Below the pieces are notes generated by a model. It saw only the letters and a list, made by a program, of their open reading frames with translations. It searched no databases and had not been told where the DNA came from. This document shows, piece by piece, positions 8,551 to 16,955 of a stretch of DNA of 64,000 bases. Numbering within the stretch: the stretch's first letter is position 1; every line of letters begins with the position of its first letter. This DNA comes from CAZMGV01 sp964621525 [NCBI: uncultured bacterium] (lineage in GTDB: Bacteria; JAGRBM01). The stretch covers positions 61 through 64,060 of the forward strand of contig CAZUMS010000012.1 in NCBI GenBank assembly GCA_964621525.1, in the 5' to 3' direction. The position numbers and the translations under genes are program-made.

Positions 8551-9696
8551 TCAGTTCGGAGCCAGGCACTCGTCCAGATCTTTTTTAATCTGGTTACGAT
8601 CCAGGTTCTTTCCGATGAAAACCAGCTTGGAACTGGGCGATTCCTTGCCCCAGGGACGGTCGTAATTGGCGGTGAACCGGTTGCCGACCCCGTGGAAGAT
8701 CACCCGCTTGGGTGAGCCCTTGAAGTTCAGTATCCCCTTGCAGCGGAACAGGAACAGCTTTTCCGATATCCGCTCGAGGAACGCCTCGAATTTTTCCGGC
8801 ACGATCGCATCATGGAACAGGAAACTGACCGAGTTCACATCCTCGTCATGATGGGCATGACGGTGACTGTGGTCATGGTCCGGATTCGTGCAGTGTTCGT
8901 CATGGCAGTCTTCACCATGCTCGTGGTCGTGATGATGGTGATGGTCCGGATTTGTGCAGTGCTCGTCGTGGCAATGCTCTCCGTCTCCGTGGTCATGGTC
9001 ATGATCATGGCCGTGATCATGATCGTGGCTGTGGGTCTCGGCACCGTCCAGGAAGTCCGGGTCCTCTTCCAGCACACGGTCCAGCGAAAAGGCACCCACG
9101 TCCAGCAGAAGCCGCAGGTCCACGGCTGAATGCTGTGAACGCAGAATCCGCGCGTACGGATTCAGCTTAAGAATCTCGGCCTCCACTTTTTTGGTTTCGG
9201 TCTCGCCAATCAGGTCCGTCTTGTTCAGCAGGATGATGTCGGCGAAACCGATCTGCTCGCCCGCCGTCTGGCTGTTCTCGAGATTGCGGCGGAAATTTTC
9301 GCCGTCCACGACGGTGATGATCGAATCGAGCCGGGTGATCTTCTCCATCTCGGGCATGAAGAACGTCTGGGCCACGGGCGCCGGGTTTGCGAGTCCCGTC
9401 GTTTCGATAATCAGATAGTCGAACTTCTGGCGGCCCTTCATGAGCTTCTTGATGCCCTTGATCAGGTCACCGCGTACCGAGCAGCAGAGACAACCGTTGT
9501 TCAGTTCGATGATCTCTTCATCGGCCCCAACGATCAGGTCATTGTCGATCCCGACCTCGCCGAATTCATTGACGATCAGGGCTATGCGTAACCCGTCGTT
9601 TTTCTTGAGGATATGGTTCAGCAGGGTGGTTTTCCCGGCGCCGAGAAACCCGGCGAGGACCGTAACCGGAACAGGACTGGTGGCGAGCTTCTGCAT
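8551..9696 (-). CDS. CobW/COG0523-family metallochaperone GTPase
   Basis: 381 residues from the ATG at 9696, chosen over an upstream in-frame start at 9753 because the conserved core begins a few residues later. The G1/Walker A motif GFLGAGKTT is at 16-24. The family metal motif GCLCC is at 68-72 and the nucleotide-specificity motif NKTD at 158-161. A His-rich linker (about 222-283) holds two near-identical copies of CHDEHCTNPDH, and a CobW C-terminal domain follows. COG0523 GTPases insert or deliver metals, often zinc (ZigA/YeiR/ZNG1 type), and some act in cobalamin synthesis or nitrile hydratase activation. The divergent ZIP transporter favours a zinc or other divalent-metal role here. Both genes probably share the control region at 9697-9970. 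Confidence 0.92.
   Translation of the reverse strand: MQKLATSPVPVTVLAGFLGAGKTTLLNHILKKNDGLRIALIVNEFGEVGIDNDLIVGADEEIIELNNGCLCCSVRGDLIKGIKKLMKGRQKFDYLIIETTGLANPAPVAQTFFMPEMEKITRLDSIITVVDGENFRRNLENSQTAGEQIGFADIILLNKTDLIGETETKKVEAEILKLNPYARILRSQHSAVDLRLLLDVGAFSLDRVLEEDPDFLDGAETHSHDHDHGHDHDHDHGDGEHCHDEHCTNPDHHHHHDHEHGEDCHDEHCTNPDHDHSHRHAHHDEDVNSVSFLFHDAIVPEKFEAFLERISEKLFLFRCKGILNFKGSPKRVIFHGVGNRFTANYDRPWGKESPSSKLVFIGKNLDRNQIKKDLDECLAPN
8875..8976 (-). repeat. Tandem coding repeat in the His-rich linker of the CobW-type GTPase
   Basis: Two nearly identical 36-bp blocks, 8875-8910 and 8941-8976, lie 66 bp apart and each encode (C/H)CHDEHCTNPDH-like sequence. The intervening DNA codes for His/Asp/Glu runs. 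The pattern suggests internal duplication that expanded the metal-binding linker. Confidence 0.75.
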
Positions 9697-9910
9697 ACTG
9701 CGGCTTTCCTTCCCGGAAAGTCCGGGATACAGGGGGTGCACCCTGCGCACCACCGGAGCCGTTACTTCATCACTGAAGGGCGGCGGGTCAAGGGCCGTGA
9801 CCGTCTGCCCCTGCCCTCCCTGACTCCCGTCCGGAGCCGGAAAGTCCCGGGAACCGCAGGCCGCAGGCCCCGGAGCGGACCGGCGGGCTTACCCGGTCCT
9901 TGTCGCAATC

Positions 9911-9942
9911 TTTTGCATAAGCTGTTGTCAATTCCTGCAAAA
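9911..9942. promoter_or_regulatory. Inverted repeat in the divergent cobW/ZIP control region
   Basis: TTTTGCA (9911-9917) and TGCAAAA (9936-9942) form a 7-bp inverted repeat with an 18-bp spacer, 28 bp before the ZIP start and within the 274 bp shared with the divergent GTPase gene. The position fits a metal-responsive repressor site. It does not match a Zur consensus that I can state with confidence, so the identity of the regulator is open. Confidence 0.35.
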
Positions 9943-9970
9943 CCCGCCTAGATGGTGCCGGGACGACCCG

Positions 9971-10732
9971 ATGAACCTCTGGACCGCTTCCATAATCCTG
10001 GCTTTAGCCCATCTGGCGGCAGGACTGCTTTTCCTGCGGATCCGGACCACGGGCCGCCACCTGCGCTATTTCGTTGCTTTCTCCGCGGGCACGCTGCTCG
10101 CCATCAGTCTGGGACATCTCCTGCCCGAATCGGTTGCGGCACTCGGCGAGGGCTCCGGCCTGCCCGTTCTGGCGGGATTTTTCGCCCTCTGGGCGGTCGA
10201 ACATCTGGTCGGAAGCCACGACCACACCGACGAGGTACACGATCACGCCCACGATCATTCCCATGGCCATGAGCATGGTGCCGAAGGAGGCCTGACCGGG
10301 CTTTCGGTTCTGGCGTCGCTGGTGCTCCTGCTGCACGGGCTCGTAGACGGCATGGCCCTCGCCGCTGTCGGAAGCGATGCCGGATGGGATAGCGCCATCC
10401 TGATCGGCCTGGCTGCTCACGCCCCCGCCCTGATGCTGGCACTGGTGACCGTGCTGAGGCTTTCAGGGCTCGAAGATATCCGGGCGGTGGGGATTGTCGT
10501 CGCAGCGTCGGCGATCATACCGGCAGGAGCTTTCCTGGCCACGACGGGAATGGCGGTACCCGAATACCTCTGGATACCCCGCTCGGAAGCGTTCATCGCT
10601 GGCGCCCTGATCTATCTGGCGACACACCATCTGCTGCCCGCCGTCGAACACCGCCGGGCTGACCGGATGGCCATTTACGGGATCGCCCTTGCAGGTGCCG
10701 CCGCCACCCTGCTGCTGGCGGACCTGCACTGA
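9971..10732 (+). CDS. ZIP-family divalent metal transporter
   Basis: 253 residues with about eight predicted membrane segments and a cytosolic His-rich loop in the middle (HDHTDEVHDHAHDH and more, about residues 78-100), typical of ZIP transporters. The early helix motif SLGHLLPES contains the conserved H-x3-P-E of the family, and the helix after the loop has LLHGLVDGMAL, the usual HxxxDG metal site. It should import zinc or another divalent cation across the inner membrane. The pairing with a divergent COG0523 GTPase suggests a single metal-acquisition and delivery unit. Confidence 0.88.
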   Translation: MNLWTASIILALAHLAAGLLFLRIRTTGRHLRYFVAFSAGTLLAISLGHLLPESVAALGEGSGLPVLAGFFALWAVEHLVGSHDHTDEVHDHAHDHSHGHEHGAEGGLTGLSVLASLVLLLHGLVDGMALAAVGSDAGWDSAILIGLAAHAPALMLALVTVLRLSGLEDIRAVGIVVAASAIIPAGAFLATTGMAVPEYLWIPRSEAFIAGALIYLATHHLLPAVEHRRADRMAIYGIALAGAAATLLLADLH

Positions 10733-10736
10733 AGGT

Positions 10737-10973
10737 TCAGGGTTCCAGTTCCGGACCGCCCCGGATTTCGACTCCGTATTTCAGCACCTTGCGGGCGCAA
10801 CGCAGGCAGTAAGTCATGAACTCCGCGTCAGAGACGATCTCCACGTATTGTTCTGCCCAGTCGCAGTCCGGGTTCTCGCAGATCTTGTAGACCTTCGCGC
10901 CCTTTTCCCGGAGCTCGAGGATACGCCGTTTGGGCATATCGACCAGGTGATATTCATGGATGACCGAAGGCAC
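10737..10973 (-). CDS. Small four-cysteine protein, possible zinc-binding
   Basis: 78 residues, not recognised. It has CENPDC and CLRC pairs about 25 residues apart, which could hold one metal. The GTG at 10973 follows a GGGAGA ribosome-binding site at good distance; a start at the internal ATG (10937) is possible. It is convergent with the ZIP gene, only 4 bp away, and lies 34 bp downstream of purH on the same strand. Codon use matches its neighbours, so it is probably real, but no function can be assigned. Confidence 0.6.
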   Translation of the reverse strand: MPSVIHEYHLVDMPKRRILELREKGAKVYKICENPDCDWAEQYVEIVSDAEFMTYCLRCARKVLKYGVEIRGGPELEP

Positions 10974-11007
10974 GCGAAAGGTCTCCCACCCGGCCCGGCT
11001 GCACGGT

Positions 11008-12579
11008 TCAGTGCCGGAAGTGCCGGAAACCGGTAAATACCATGGCCAGCCCGTACTGGTCCGCCGTCTTGATCACTTCCTCGTCGCGGACGCTGCCGCC
11101 CGGCTGGACGATGGCCGTCGCTCCCGCCTTGGCGACGACCTCAAGGCCGTCCGGAAACGGGAAAAACGCATCGGAGGCGCAGACAACCCTTTCCGTTCCG
11201 AGCACCGACCGCTCGACGGCGAGCCGCGCCGAATCGACCCGGTTCATCTGCCCCGCGCCGATACCGGTGATCTGTCCGTCCCGGCCCAGCACGATGGCAT
11301 TCGACTTTACGTGCTTGCAGACCTTCCAGGCGAAGGCCAGCGCCCGAAGTTCTTCCGGCGACGGGGCACGCTTTGTCACCGTCTTCCACTCCACCGGAGC
11401 AGAATCACCGGAATCCCAGTCCTGCACCAGCATGCCGCCCGAAATCCGGCGCAGCTCGAACGACCCCACGCCCGCCTCGGGCTGGGCGCGCCCCGAAGCG
11501 GGGAACTGCACCTTCACGAGCCGGAGGTTCTTCTTCGCCGCAAAGATATCGAGGGCTTCGGCCGAATAACCTGGCGCCACCACGCACTCGAGGAATATCT
11601 CGCTCATCTTCCGCGCGGTGGCAGCATCGACATCCCGGTTCAAGCCAACGATTCCGCCGAAGGCGCTGACCGGATCCGCCGCATGGGCCTTCACGTAGGC
11701 TTCTTCGAGAACTTCGGACGAAGCGCAGCCGCAGGGGTTGTTGTGCTTGATGATGGATACGGACGGCGGTCCGAATTCCCGGACCAGTTCCAGCGCCGCG
11801 TGCAGGTCGAGCCAGTTGTTATAGGAGAGTTCCTTGCCCTGAAGCACCTCGCCCGCTGCCAGCGAATACGGCGACGGGGACTTCTCGCGGTAGAGGGCCG
11901 CCTTCTGGTGGGGGTTCTCGCCATAGCGCAGTTCCCGGACGCGTACGAGCGGCACGGAAAGCTGCGACGGAAACCGGGAGCTTTCGCCCTCGATCCTGAG
12001 GGCGAGCCAGTTCGAGATCGCTGAATCGTAGGCCGCCGTGTGCTGATAGGCCTTCACGGCCAGCCGGAACCGCGTTGCCCGCGAGGTCTGGTTGCCGCCG
12101 GTGGTCAGCTCCGACACGACCGCCGCGTAATCCGCCGGATCGCAGATGACGGTCACGTCCTCGTTGTTCTTCGCCGCCGACCGGATCATGGCCGGCCCGC
12201 CGATGTCGATATTCTCGATGGCGTCTTCCATGGTGCAATCCGGCTTCGAAACTGTCTGCTCAAACGGATAAAGGTTCACGCAGACGAGGTCGATGGCCTG
12301 GATCGCGTGCTGTTTCATCGCCCCGCGATGGGCCGGCACCGACCGGCGGCCGAGCAGACCGCCGTGCACCTTGGGATGCAGGGTCTTCACACGGCCGTCG
12401 AGCATCTCGGGAAAGCCCGTGTGCTCGGATACATCCCGGACCTTGAGTCCCGCGTCGCGGATCGCCTTTGCCGTCCCGCCCGTGGACAGCAGCGTCCAAC
12501 CCAGTCCGGAAAGGGCCCTGGCAAAATCGACGAGACCCGTCTTGTCGGAAACCGAAAGCAGCGCGAGGCGTTCGGACAC
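11008..12579 (-). CDS. purH: Bifunctional AICAR formyltransferase / IMP cyclohydrolase
   Basis: 523 residues, the usual PurH length. The N-terminal MGS-like IMP cyclohydrolase domain shows LLSTGGTAKAI and DGRVKTLHPKVHGGLL. The C-terminal transformylase has LRYGENPHQKAALY, SIIKHNNPCG, IGAGQMNRVDS and SDAFFPF. It performs the last two steps of de novo IMP synthesis: formylation of AICAR with 10-formyl-THF, then ring closure. The start is GTG (12579) with an AGGGG/GGGGAG-rich stretch just upstream. No other pur gene lies in the window. Confidence 0.97.
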   Translation of the reverse strand: MSERLALLSVSDKTGLVDFARALSGLGWTLLSTGGTAKAIRDAGLKVRDVSEHTGFPEMLDGRVKTLHPKVHGGLLGRRSVPAHRGAMKQHAIQAIDLVCVNLYPFEQTVSKPDCTMEDAIENIDIGGPAMIRSAAKNNEDVTVICDPADYAAVVSELTTGGNQTSRATRFRLAVKAYQHTAAYDSAISNWLALRIEGESSRFPSQLSVPLVRVRELRYGENPHQKAALYREKSPSPYSLAAGEVLQGKELSYNNWLDLHAALELVREFGPPSVSIIKHNNPCGCASSEVLEEAYVKAHAADPVSAFGGIVGLNRDVDAATARKMSEIFLECVVAPGYSAEALDIFAAKKNLRLVKVQFPASGRAQPEAGVGSFELRRISGGMLVQDWDSGDSAPVEWKTVTKRAPSPEELRALAFAWKVCKHVKSNAIVLGRDGQITGIGAGQMNRVDSARLAVERSVLGTERVVCASDAFFPFPDGLEVVAKAGATAIVQPGGSVRDEEVIKTADQYGLAMVFTGFRHFRH

Positions 12580-12681
12580 GTTCCCCTACTCCCCGGCCGG
12601 GAGTCCCATCCCGGGCCCCGGCATCGTCAGCGATGGGAGTTCAGGTAGTTGCCGGACGGGGAAAGCGTCAATGCACGGGGA

Positions 12682-14586
12682 TTATTTGGATTCGCCCAGC
12701 TGCTTCACCAGTTCCCGGATCTGGGACCGGAACTCGTCGAGCCCCATCACCGAATCTGTGGCTTTCACCGGAGCGGAGGACTTCACTCTGGAATTTTTCG
12801 GTGCATCCACGGCGGTCCGGCCATCCGGCAGGCGGATAACGGACTTCACCCCCTGGGACAGGCCCGCGACGATCCAGCGGCCTTTCAGGAACTTCAGGAA
12901 AAAGAATGCCCGTTCGCCCGGAGCGAATCGCGGGGTTCCCGGAATGCGGACTTCCGTGTCCCCGATCCGGCCGCCGGGAACGGACACCACCAGCCGTGGC
13001 GGAGGCAGACCAGCGAACACGTCGGTAACTTCCAGTTCGTAATCCGTGTGGACAGCACCCTTGGGCCCCGCCTTCGCCTGATAGTCCACGACGACGGCCT
13101 CCACGATCAGGTCAGCCTGCGCGACGAGATCAGACGTACTGAGCGGAATGACACTGGTGGCGAATGAAGGGCCCGCTACGGCCACAAGCGCCGCCAGCAG
13201 CGGCAGGGTCATCCGGCGTACGTGGCGCATGGCAGCCCGTTGCCGTGCCGGGCGGCGGCGCAGGTGCATCCAGAAGGCGCCAAGGATAACGGCCAGGAGC
13301 GGCAGCAGAGCCGTACCCGAACCGGCCGAGCAGCCGCCGCTCGAGGAGCCGCCACCTCCGCCACTGGCATCGGCGATAATCTCGCCGAAAACCTGATCAA
13401 GGCCATCGAGATCCCGCGGTTCCAGGGACCGCTTCGTGTTCTGCCCCTCGTAAGTGATCCAGAACATCGTCGTCTCCGAAACCCCGTCGATCGGGTCGTC
13501 GACCTCACGGGGGAACTCTCCCGCATGGTTACAGGCGTTGCGGTCACTCGACAAAACGTCGTCACATGGGTGTCCGAAGCCGAGGAAGTGGCCGAGCTCA
13601 TGGGTCACGACATTCTGGATGTCGTACTGGTTCTCGTACGTAACGCCGCTTGCCACATAGCAGAGAGGGACACCGCCTGCCGCTGCGGGAACCGAGCTGG
13701 TATCTGCCGCCGAGGTACCGGGCTTGTCGCAGTATGTCGGAGAGGTATTGATCGTCGGGGTCCTCCAGACCGGGGTTTCCGGGCAGCCCAGCGGGCATCC
13801 GTCCTTGAACACGCGGATTTCCTTGCCGTTTAGCAGGATATCCGCCTCGACGATTTCCGCGTAGTTGTATCCGCCCACGAGCGCACGCGTCACCGTAAGT
13901 GCCAGAGTCGTGTCCGGATCGGCCGCGTAATCCTCTATGGAGGCCTGGTAGTTATGCTCCTCGATGTAGATCTCGTTCTTGCCGTTTCCGAACGACTGGA
14001 TGAACCCGTTCGAATCCCTTACCGGCTGGACGGATGTCGGATTGTCTGCCGGTCCGGTCACGGTTAATGGAACATATAGTGAGCAGAGTTTGGTTATGGT
14101 TTCGATGCAGTCGCCGTGACCGGGCGTCCGCTGGCCCACGACGGTCCCGGAGTCATCGTACACGTAGCAAACGTAGTTTCCGCCCGTATCGTAGGCATTG
14201 AAAATGCAGGTCTGACTATTCGCCAGCGGCGGGTCGTTCAGTGGGTCGTCCCCGTCCGTATCGGGAACGGCCGGGTACCAGTTTTCGAGGGTCAGCGTAA
14301 AATCGATCCCTTTAGCCGCAAGCGCGTTGTTCCAGGTGGCGACTGAATTATCAATCGCAGCGGAATACCCCCCGAAAGTCATGCCTGAGTCGTTGGGCAG
14401 ATTCATGGACTTCTGGATCGTCGCGCCGCTCACGAACCAGCGAGCGGGATATCCGCCGACCATCAGCGGGGCAAACCCGTCATCCGCATCCGGGTCGAAA
14501 GCCTGGGCACTGAATGCCAAGGGGCCGGCCACGAGCCCGATCAGGACGAGAGCCACTCGAGAAAAGACAGAATAGCGTTTCAGCAT
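12682..14586 (-). CDS. Matrixin-type metalloprotease fused to a second exported protein
   Basis: 634 residues. Residues 1-29 form a signal peptide. The zinc-protease motif HELGHFLGFGH is at 329-339, with many cysteines around it, as in secreted metzincins. Residues 416-448 read GGGGSSSGGCSAGSG, then a hydrophobic stretch, then RRR. This is a MYXO-CTERM-like sorting signal that normally ends the polypeptide. Here the frame runs on without a stop into MRHVRRMTLPLLAALVAVAG, a second signal peptide (about 453-477), and about 160 further residues of an unrelated exported domain. ATG codons at 13230 and 13212 could start that second part separately, although neither has a clear Shine-Dalgarno. It is therefore either a real fusion or two genes whose separating stop was lost or misread. 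The protease likely acts at the cell surface. Confidence 0.8.
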   Translation of the reverse strand: MLKRYSVFSRVALVLIGLVAGPLAFSAQAFDPDADDGFAPLMVGGYPARWFVSGATIQKSMNLPNDSGMTFGGYSAAIDNSVATWNNALAAKGIDFTLTLENWYPAVPDTDGDDPLNDPPLANSQTCIFNAYDTGGNYVCYVYDDSGTVVGQRTPGHGDCIETITKLCSLYVPLTVTGPADNPTSVQPVRDSNGFIQSFGNGKNEIYIEEHNYQASIEDYAADPDTTLALTVTRALVGGYNYAEIVEADILLNGKEIRVFKDGCPLGCPETPVWRTPTINTSPTYCDKPGTSAADTSSVPAAAGGVPLCYVASGVTYENQYDIQNVVTHELGHFLGFGHPCDDVLSSDRNACNHAGEFPREVDDPIDGVSETTMFWITYEGQNTKRSLEPRDLDGLDQVFGEIIADASGGGGGSSSGGCSAGSGTALLPLLAVILGAFWMHLRRRPARQRAAMRHVRRMTLPLLAALVAVAGPSFATSVIPLSTSDLVAQADLIVEAVVVDYQAKAGPKGAVHTDYELEVTDVFAGLPPPRLVVSVPGGRIGDTEVRIPGTPRFAPGERAFFFLKFLKGRWIVAGLSQGVKSVIRLPDGRTAVDAPKNSRVKSSAPVKATDSVMGLDEFRSQIRELVKQLGESK

Positions 14587-14673
14587 ATCACCGTCATTTT
14601 AGCCGGAATCCCGGCCATCCGCCCGTGATCCGCTCCGCCTTTCGCAAAATAATTGTAAAGGGTTAACCCCGCT

Positions 14674-16950
14674 TCATTTGGGAGGCCGGAACTTCGGGGC
14701 CAGCTCGATGCCGAGGTCCGCGAGGTGTTTCTGGAAGTCCAGAAAGTCCTTCTTGTAGCGGTCGTCGAAATTCTGTGCGATCTGGAAATGGGACGATGCG
14801 CCCGCATAATCCTCTTCCTTCTCCAGCAGCCGGGCGAGCCGCACATGCGCCTGTGCAAATGACGGATCGAGCTGGATTGCCGTACGGTAATAGTCCTTCG
14901 CGAGGTCCGGACGGTTCCGCAGCTCGAGTATCCGTGCCAGCTCGAAATGCGCCATCGGATCGTTCGCTGCCGCGTTCACAACCCGGTAACCGAGCCGTTC
15001 GGCCTCTTCAGGATCCCCCGTCCGGAGCTTCGCGCGCGTCTGGAGCCGGAGCACCTCGACCTGGTTCGGCGCCCCGTAATCGAGCGCCAGCGAATAGCAG
15101 CGGAAAGCCAGCTCGTAATAGCGGACGTAATCTTCCTCGAGCCGGTGCCGCTCGTCGAGCCAGTCATTGCGGCTCTCCCATAACGCCGGATTGAAATCCC
15201 GGATCACCGCCGGATCGATGGCGTACATCTCGTAAATACGGCCCATGAGCTCATAGATTTCCGGACGGGCGGAGTCGGCCCGGAACGCTTCACGCGCAAA
15301 ATACAGGGCTTCCCGGGGTTCCCGTTCCAGCCGGTACGAATCGGCCAGATTGTACAGCGCCTCAAAGCGCTTGGGACTGTGTTCGGACAGGAACTTGAGC
15401 TCCGTCCGGGCGACCTGGAGGTTCCGGTTCATCTGATCCACACTCGTCCGGTCCCACAGCGTCTGGTTGAACGCCTGGGAAATGGAGAGTGAGGCGATGT
15501 TCAGCCGCGCCTCGTAGTTCATCTGATCCGCCTCAACGGCTTTCACATATGCCTTGACCGCATCGTCCTCGCGGCCGGCGAGCGCATAGGCCACTCCCAA
15601 ATTGTACTGCACCCGGGATTTTCCGGGAGAGACCATGGCTTCCGCCTCCCAGAGCGTGACGGGCGAGCTCCAGTCGGCAATGCGTGCCTGGATGCGGGCC
15701 GTCCAGGTTCCGAGCAGCAGCAGGGCCGCCGTTGCGACGAGAACCCGTTCGCCCGTTTTCCCGACCTCCCAGAAAAACCGGGCTGCCTGCACCAGCAGCA
15801 GGCCGACGAACACCGTACCGGCGTACATCCGGTTTTCGACCAGAATGTCCTTGAGGGGCGTGATGAGGTTCGTCGGCATCAGGGTGACAATGGCCCCGAA
15901 TACGGCAATGGCGGTGACCGGGGACTTGTGACGGCGCCGCCAGGCGAGACCTCCAAGCAGGGCAAGGCCCGTGGCAGCGAGTATGGTTCGCGGGTTCAGG
16001 AAGCGGATTTCGTACGCAAAGTCATGGTCAATCGCGAGATGGACCGGCGCAAGCCACAGCCAGAAGTAGTGCCAGTAGGATTTGAGATTCGTGGCGAGAA
16101 TGCTGAACTCGCCAGGACGGACTTCGAACCCTTCCGAGCGACCGAGGACCGAGATCCGGAAGACAGCAAACACGCCCGCCGCCAGAAAGAACGGCAGCAG
16201 GAACAGTATCGATTCCCCGGGAGTCCTCGTCTTTCCGCCTTCCGCGAGACGGTTCGCCGCCGGAGTGACGATCCACCGGTCATACAGGAGCAGCAGCACC
16301 GGAAGCACAACGGCGGTTTCCTTCGAGAGCAGGCCAACCAGCGCCAGCAGCGCCGCCAGCACGTACTGGAGCGGATCGGTCCAGCGGGGTTTTTCGCCGA
16401 GAGCCTCCCTCACCAGCAGACGTTCGATCGTGAGCCACGACAGCATCATGAACAGGAACGCCAGCGAACTCGACCGCGCCGTGATGTAGATGGCCGGCTC
16501 CGACTGGACGGGGTGAACGGCGAAAACGGCAGCCACAAAAGCGGCCGCATACACGGGGGCAAGACTCCCGTAATCGGGCCTCAGTCCCTCGAATCCCCGG
16601 CGGCAGGCGGCAAACACCAGCACCGCATTGAATGCATGAAGCAGGTAGTTGAACGCACGGAACAGCTCGGGCGTACCGCCGCCAAAATGATTGTTCAGGG
16701 CAAGCGAAATAAAGAGCACCGGACGGAAGATGTTCTTCTCGAAGATGGCGTCCGCGTATTTCCAGAGCTCGATCCAGCCGTGCGCCGAAAGCAGGTAGTC
16801 GAAAGCGGAGATACCGGGGTTGCTCAGGATCGTGAACTGGTCGTCGAAAACGAGCGGCGCGGAGATGGCTCCGATATAGACCATAACGGTGCCGGTCACG
16901 ATCAGCAGCATCGTGAGCCACGACCAGTTCCTGTAAATCCGTTCCTGCAT
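14674..16950 (-). CDS. TMTC/DUF1736-like polytopic membrane protein with C-terminal TPRs
   Basis: 758 residues. The N-terminal 430 or so residues hold about ten to twelve membrane helices. They carry features of the GT-C fold TMTC/DUF1736 family: FDDQF in the first loop (about 35-39), FRPVLFISLALN, HAFNAVLVF and HPVQSEPAIYITARS. The remainder is a TPR array (about 440-745), predicted outside the cytoplasm. Eukaryotic TMTCs are O-mannosyltransferases; bacterial members are unassigned, so glycosyl transfer from a polyprenyl-phosphate donor is only a family-based guess. It starts 5 bp after the stop of the Rsm22-like gene and is probably cotranscribed with it. Confidence 0.75.
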   Translation of the reverse strand: MQERIYRNWSWLTMLLIVTGTVMVYIGAISAPLVFDDQFTILSNPGISAFDYLLSAHGWIELWKYADAIFEKNIFRPVLFISLALNNHFGGGTPELFRAFNYLLHAFNAVLVFAACRRGFEGLRPDYGSLAPVYAAAFVAAVFAVHPVQSEPAIYITARSSSLAFLFMMLSWLTIERLLVREALGEKPRWTDPLQYVLAALLALVGLLSKETAVVLPVLLLLYDRWIVTPAANRLAEGGKTRTPGESILFLLPFFLAAGVFAVFRISVLGRSEGFEVRPGEFSILATNLKSYWHYFWLWLAPVHLAIDHDFAYEIRFLNPRTILAATGLALLGGLAWRRRHKSPVTAIAVFGAIVTLMPTNLITPLKDILVENRMYAGTVFVGLLLVQAARFFWEVGKTGERVLVATAALLLLGTWTARIQARIADWSSPVTLWEAEAMVSPGKSRVQYNLGVAYALAGREDDAVKAYVKAVEADQMNYEARLNIASLSISQAFNQTLWDRTSVDQMNRNLQVARTELKFLSEHSPKRFEALYNLADSYRLEREPREALYFAREAFRADSARPEIYELMGRIYEMYAIDPAVIRDFNPALWESRNDWLDERHRLEEDYVRYYELAFRCYSLALDYGAPNQVEVLRLQTRAKLRTGDPEEAERLGYRVVNAAANDPMAHFELARILELRNRPDLAKDYYRTAIQLDPSFAQAHVRLARLLEKEEDYAGASSHFQIAQNFDDRYKKDFLDFQKHLADLGIELAPKFRPPK

Positions 16951-16955
16951 GGGGC

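Noticed and set aside
12597-12614. CCGGGA/TCCCGG inverted repeat between purH and the protease gene
   Set aside because: Only 6 bp, G+C-rich and without a T run; expected by chance and not a credible terminator.
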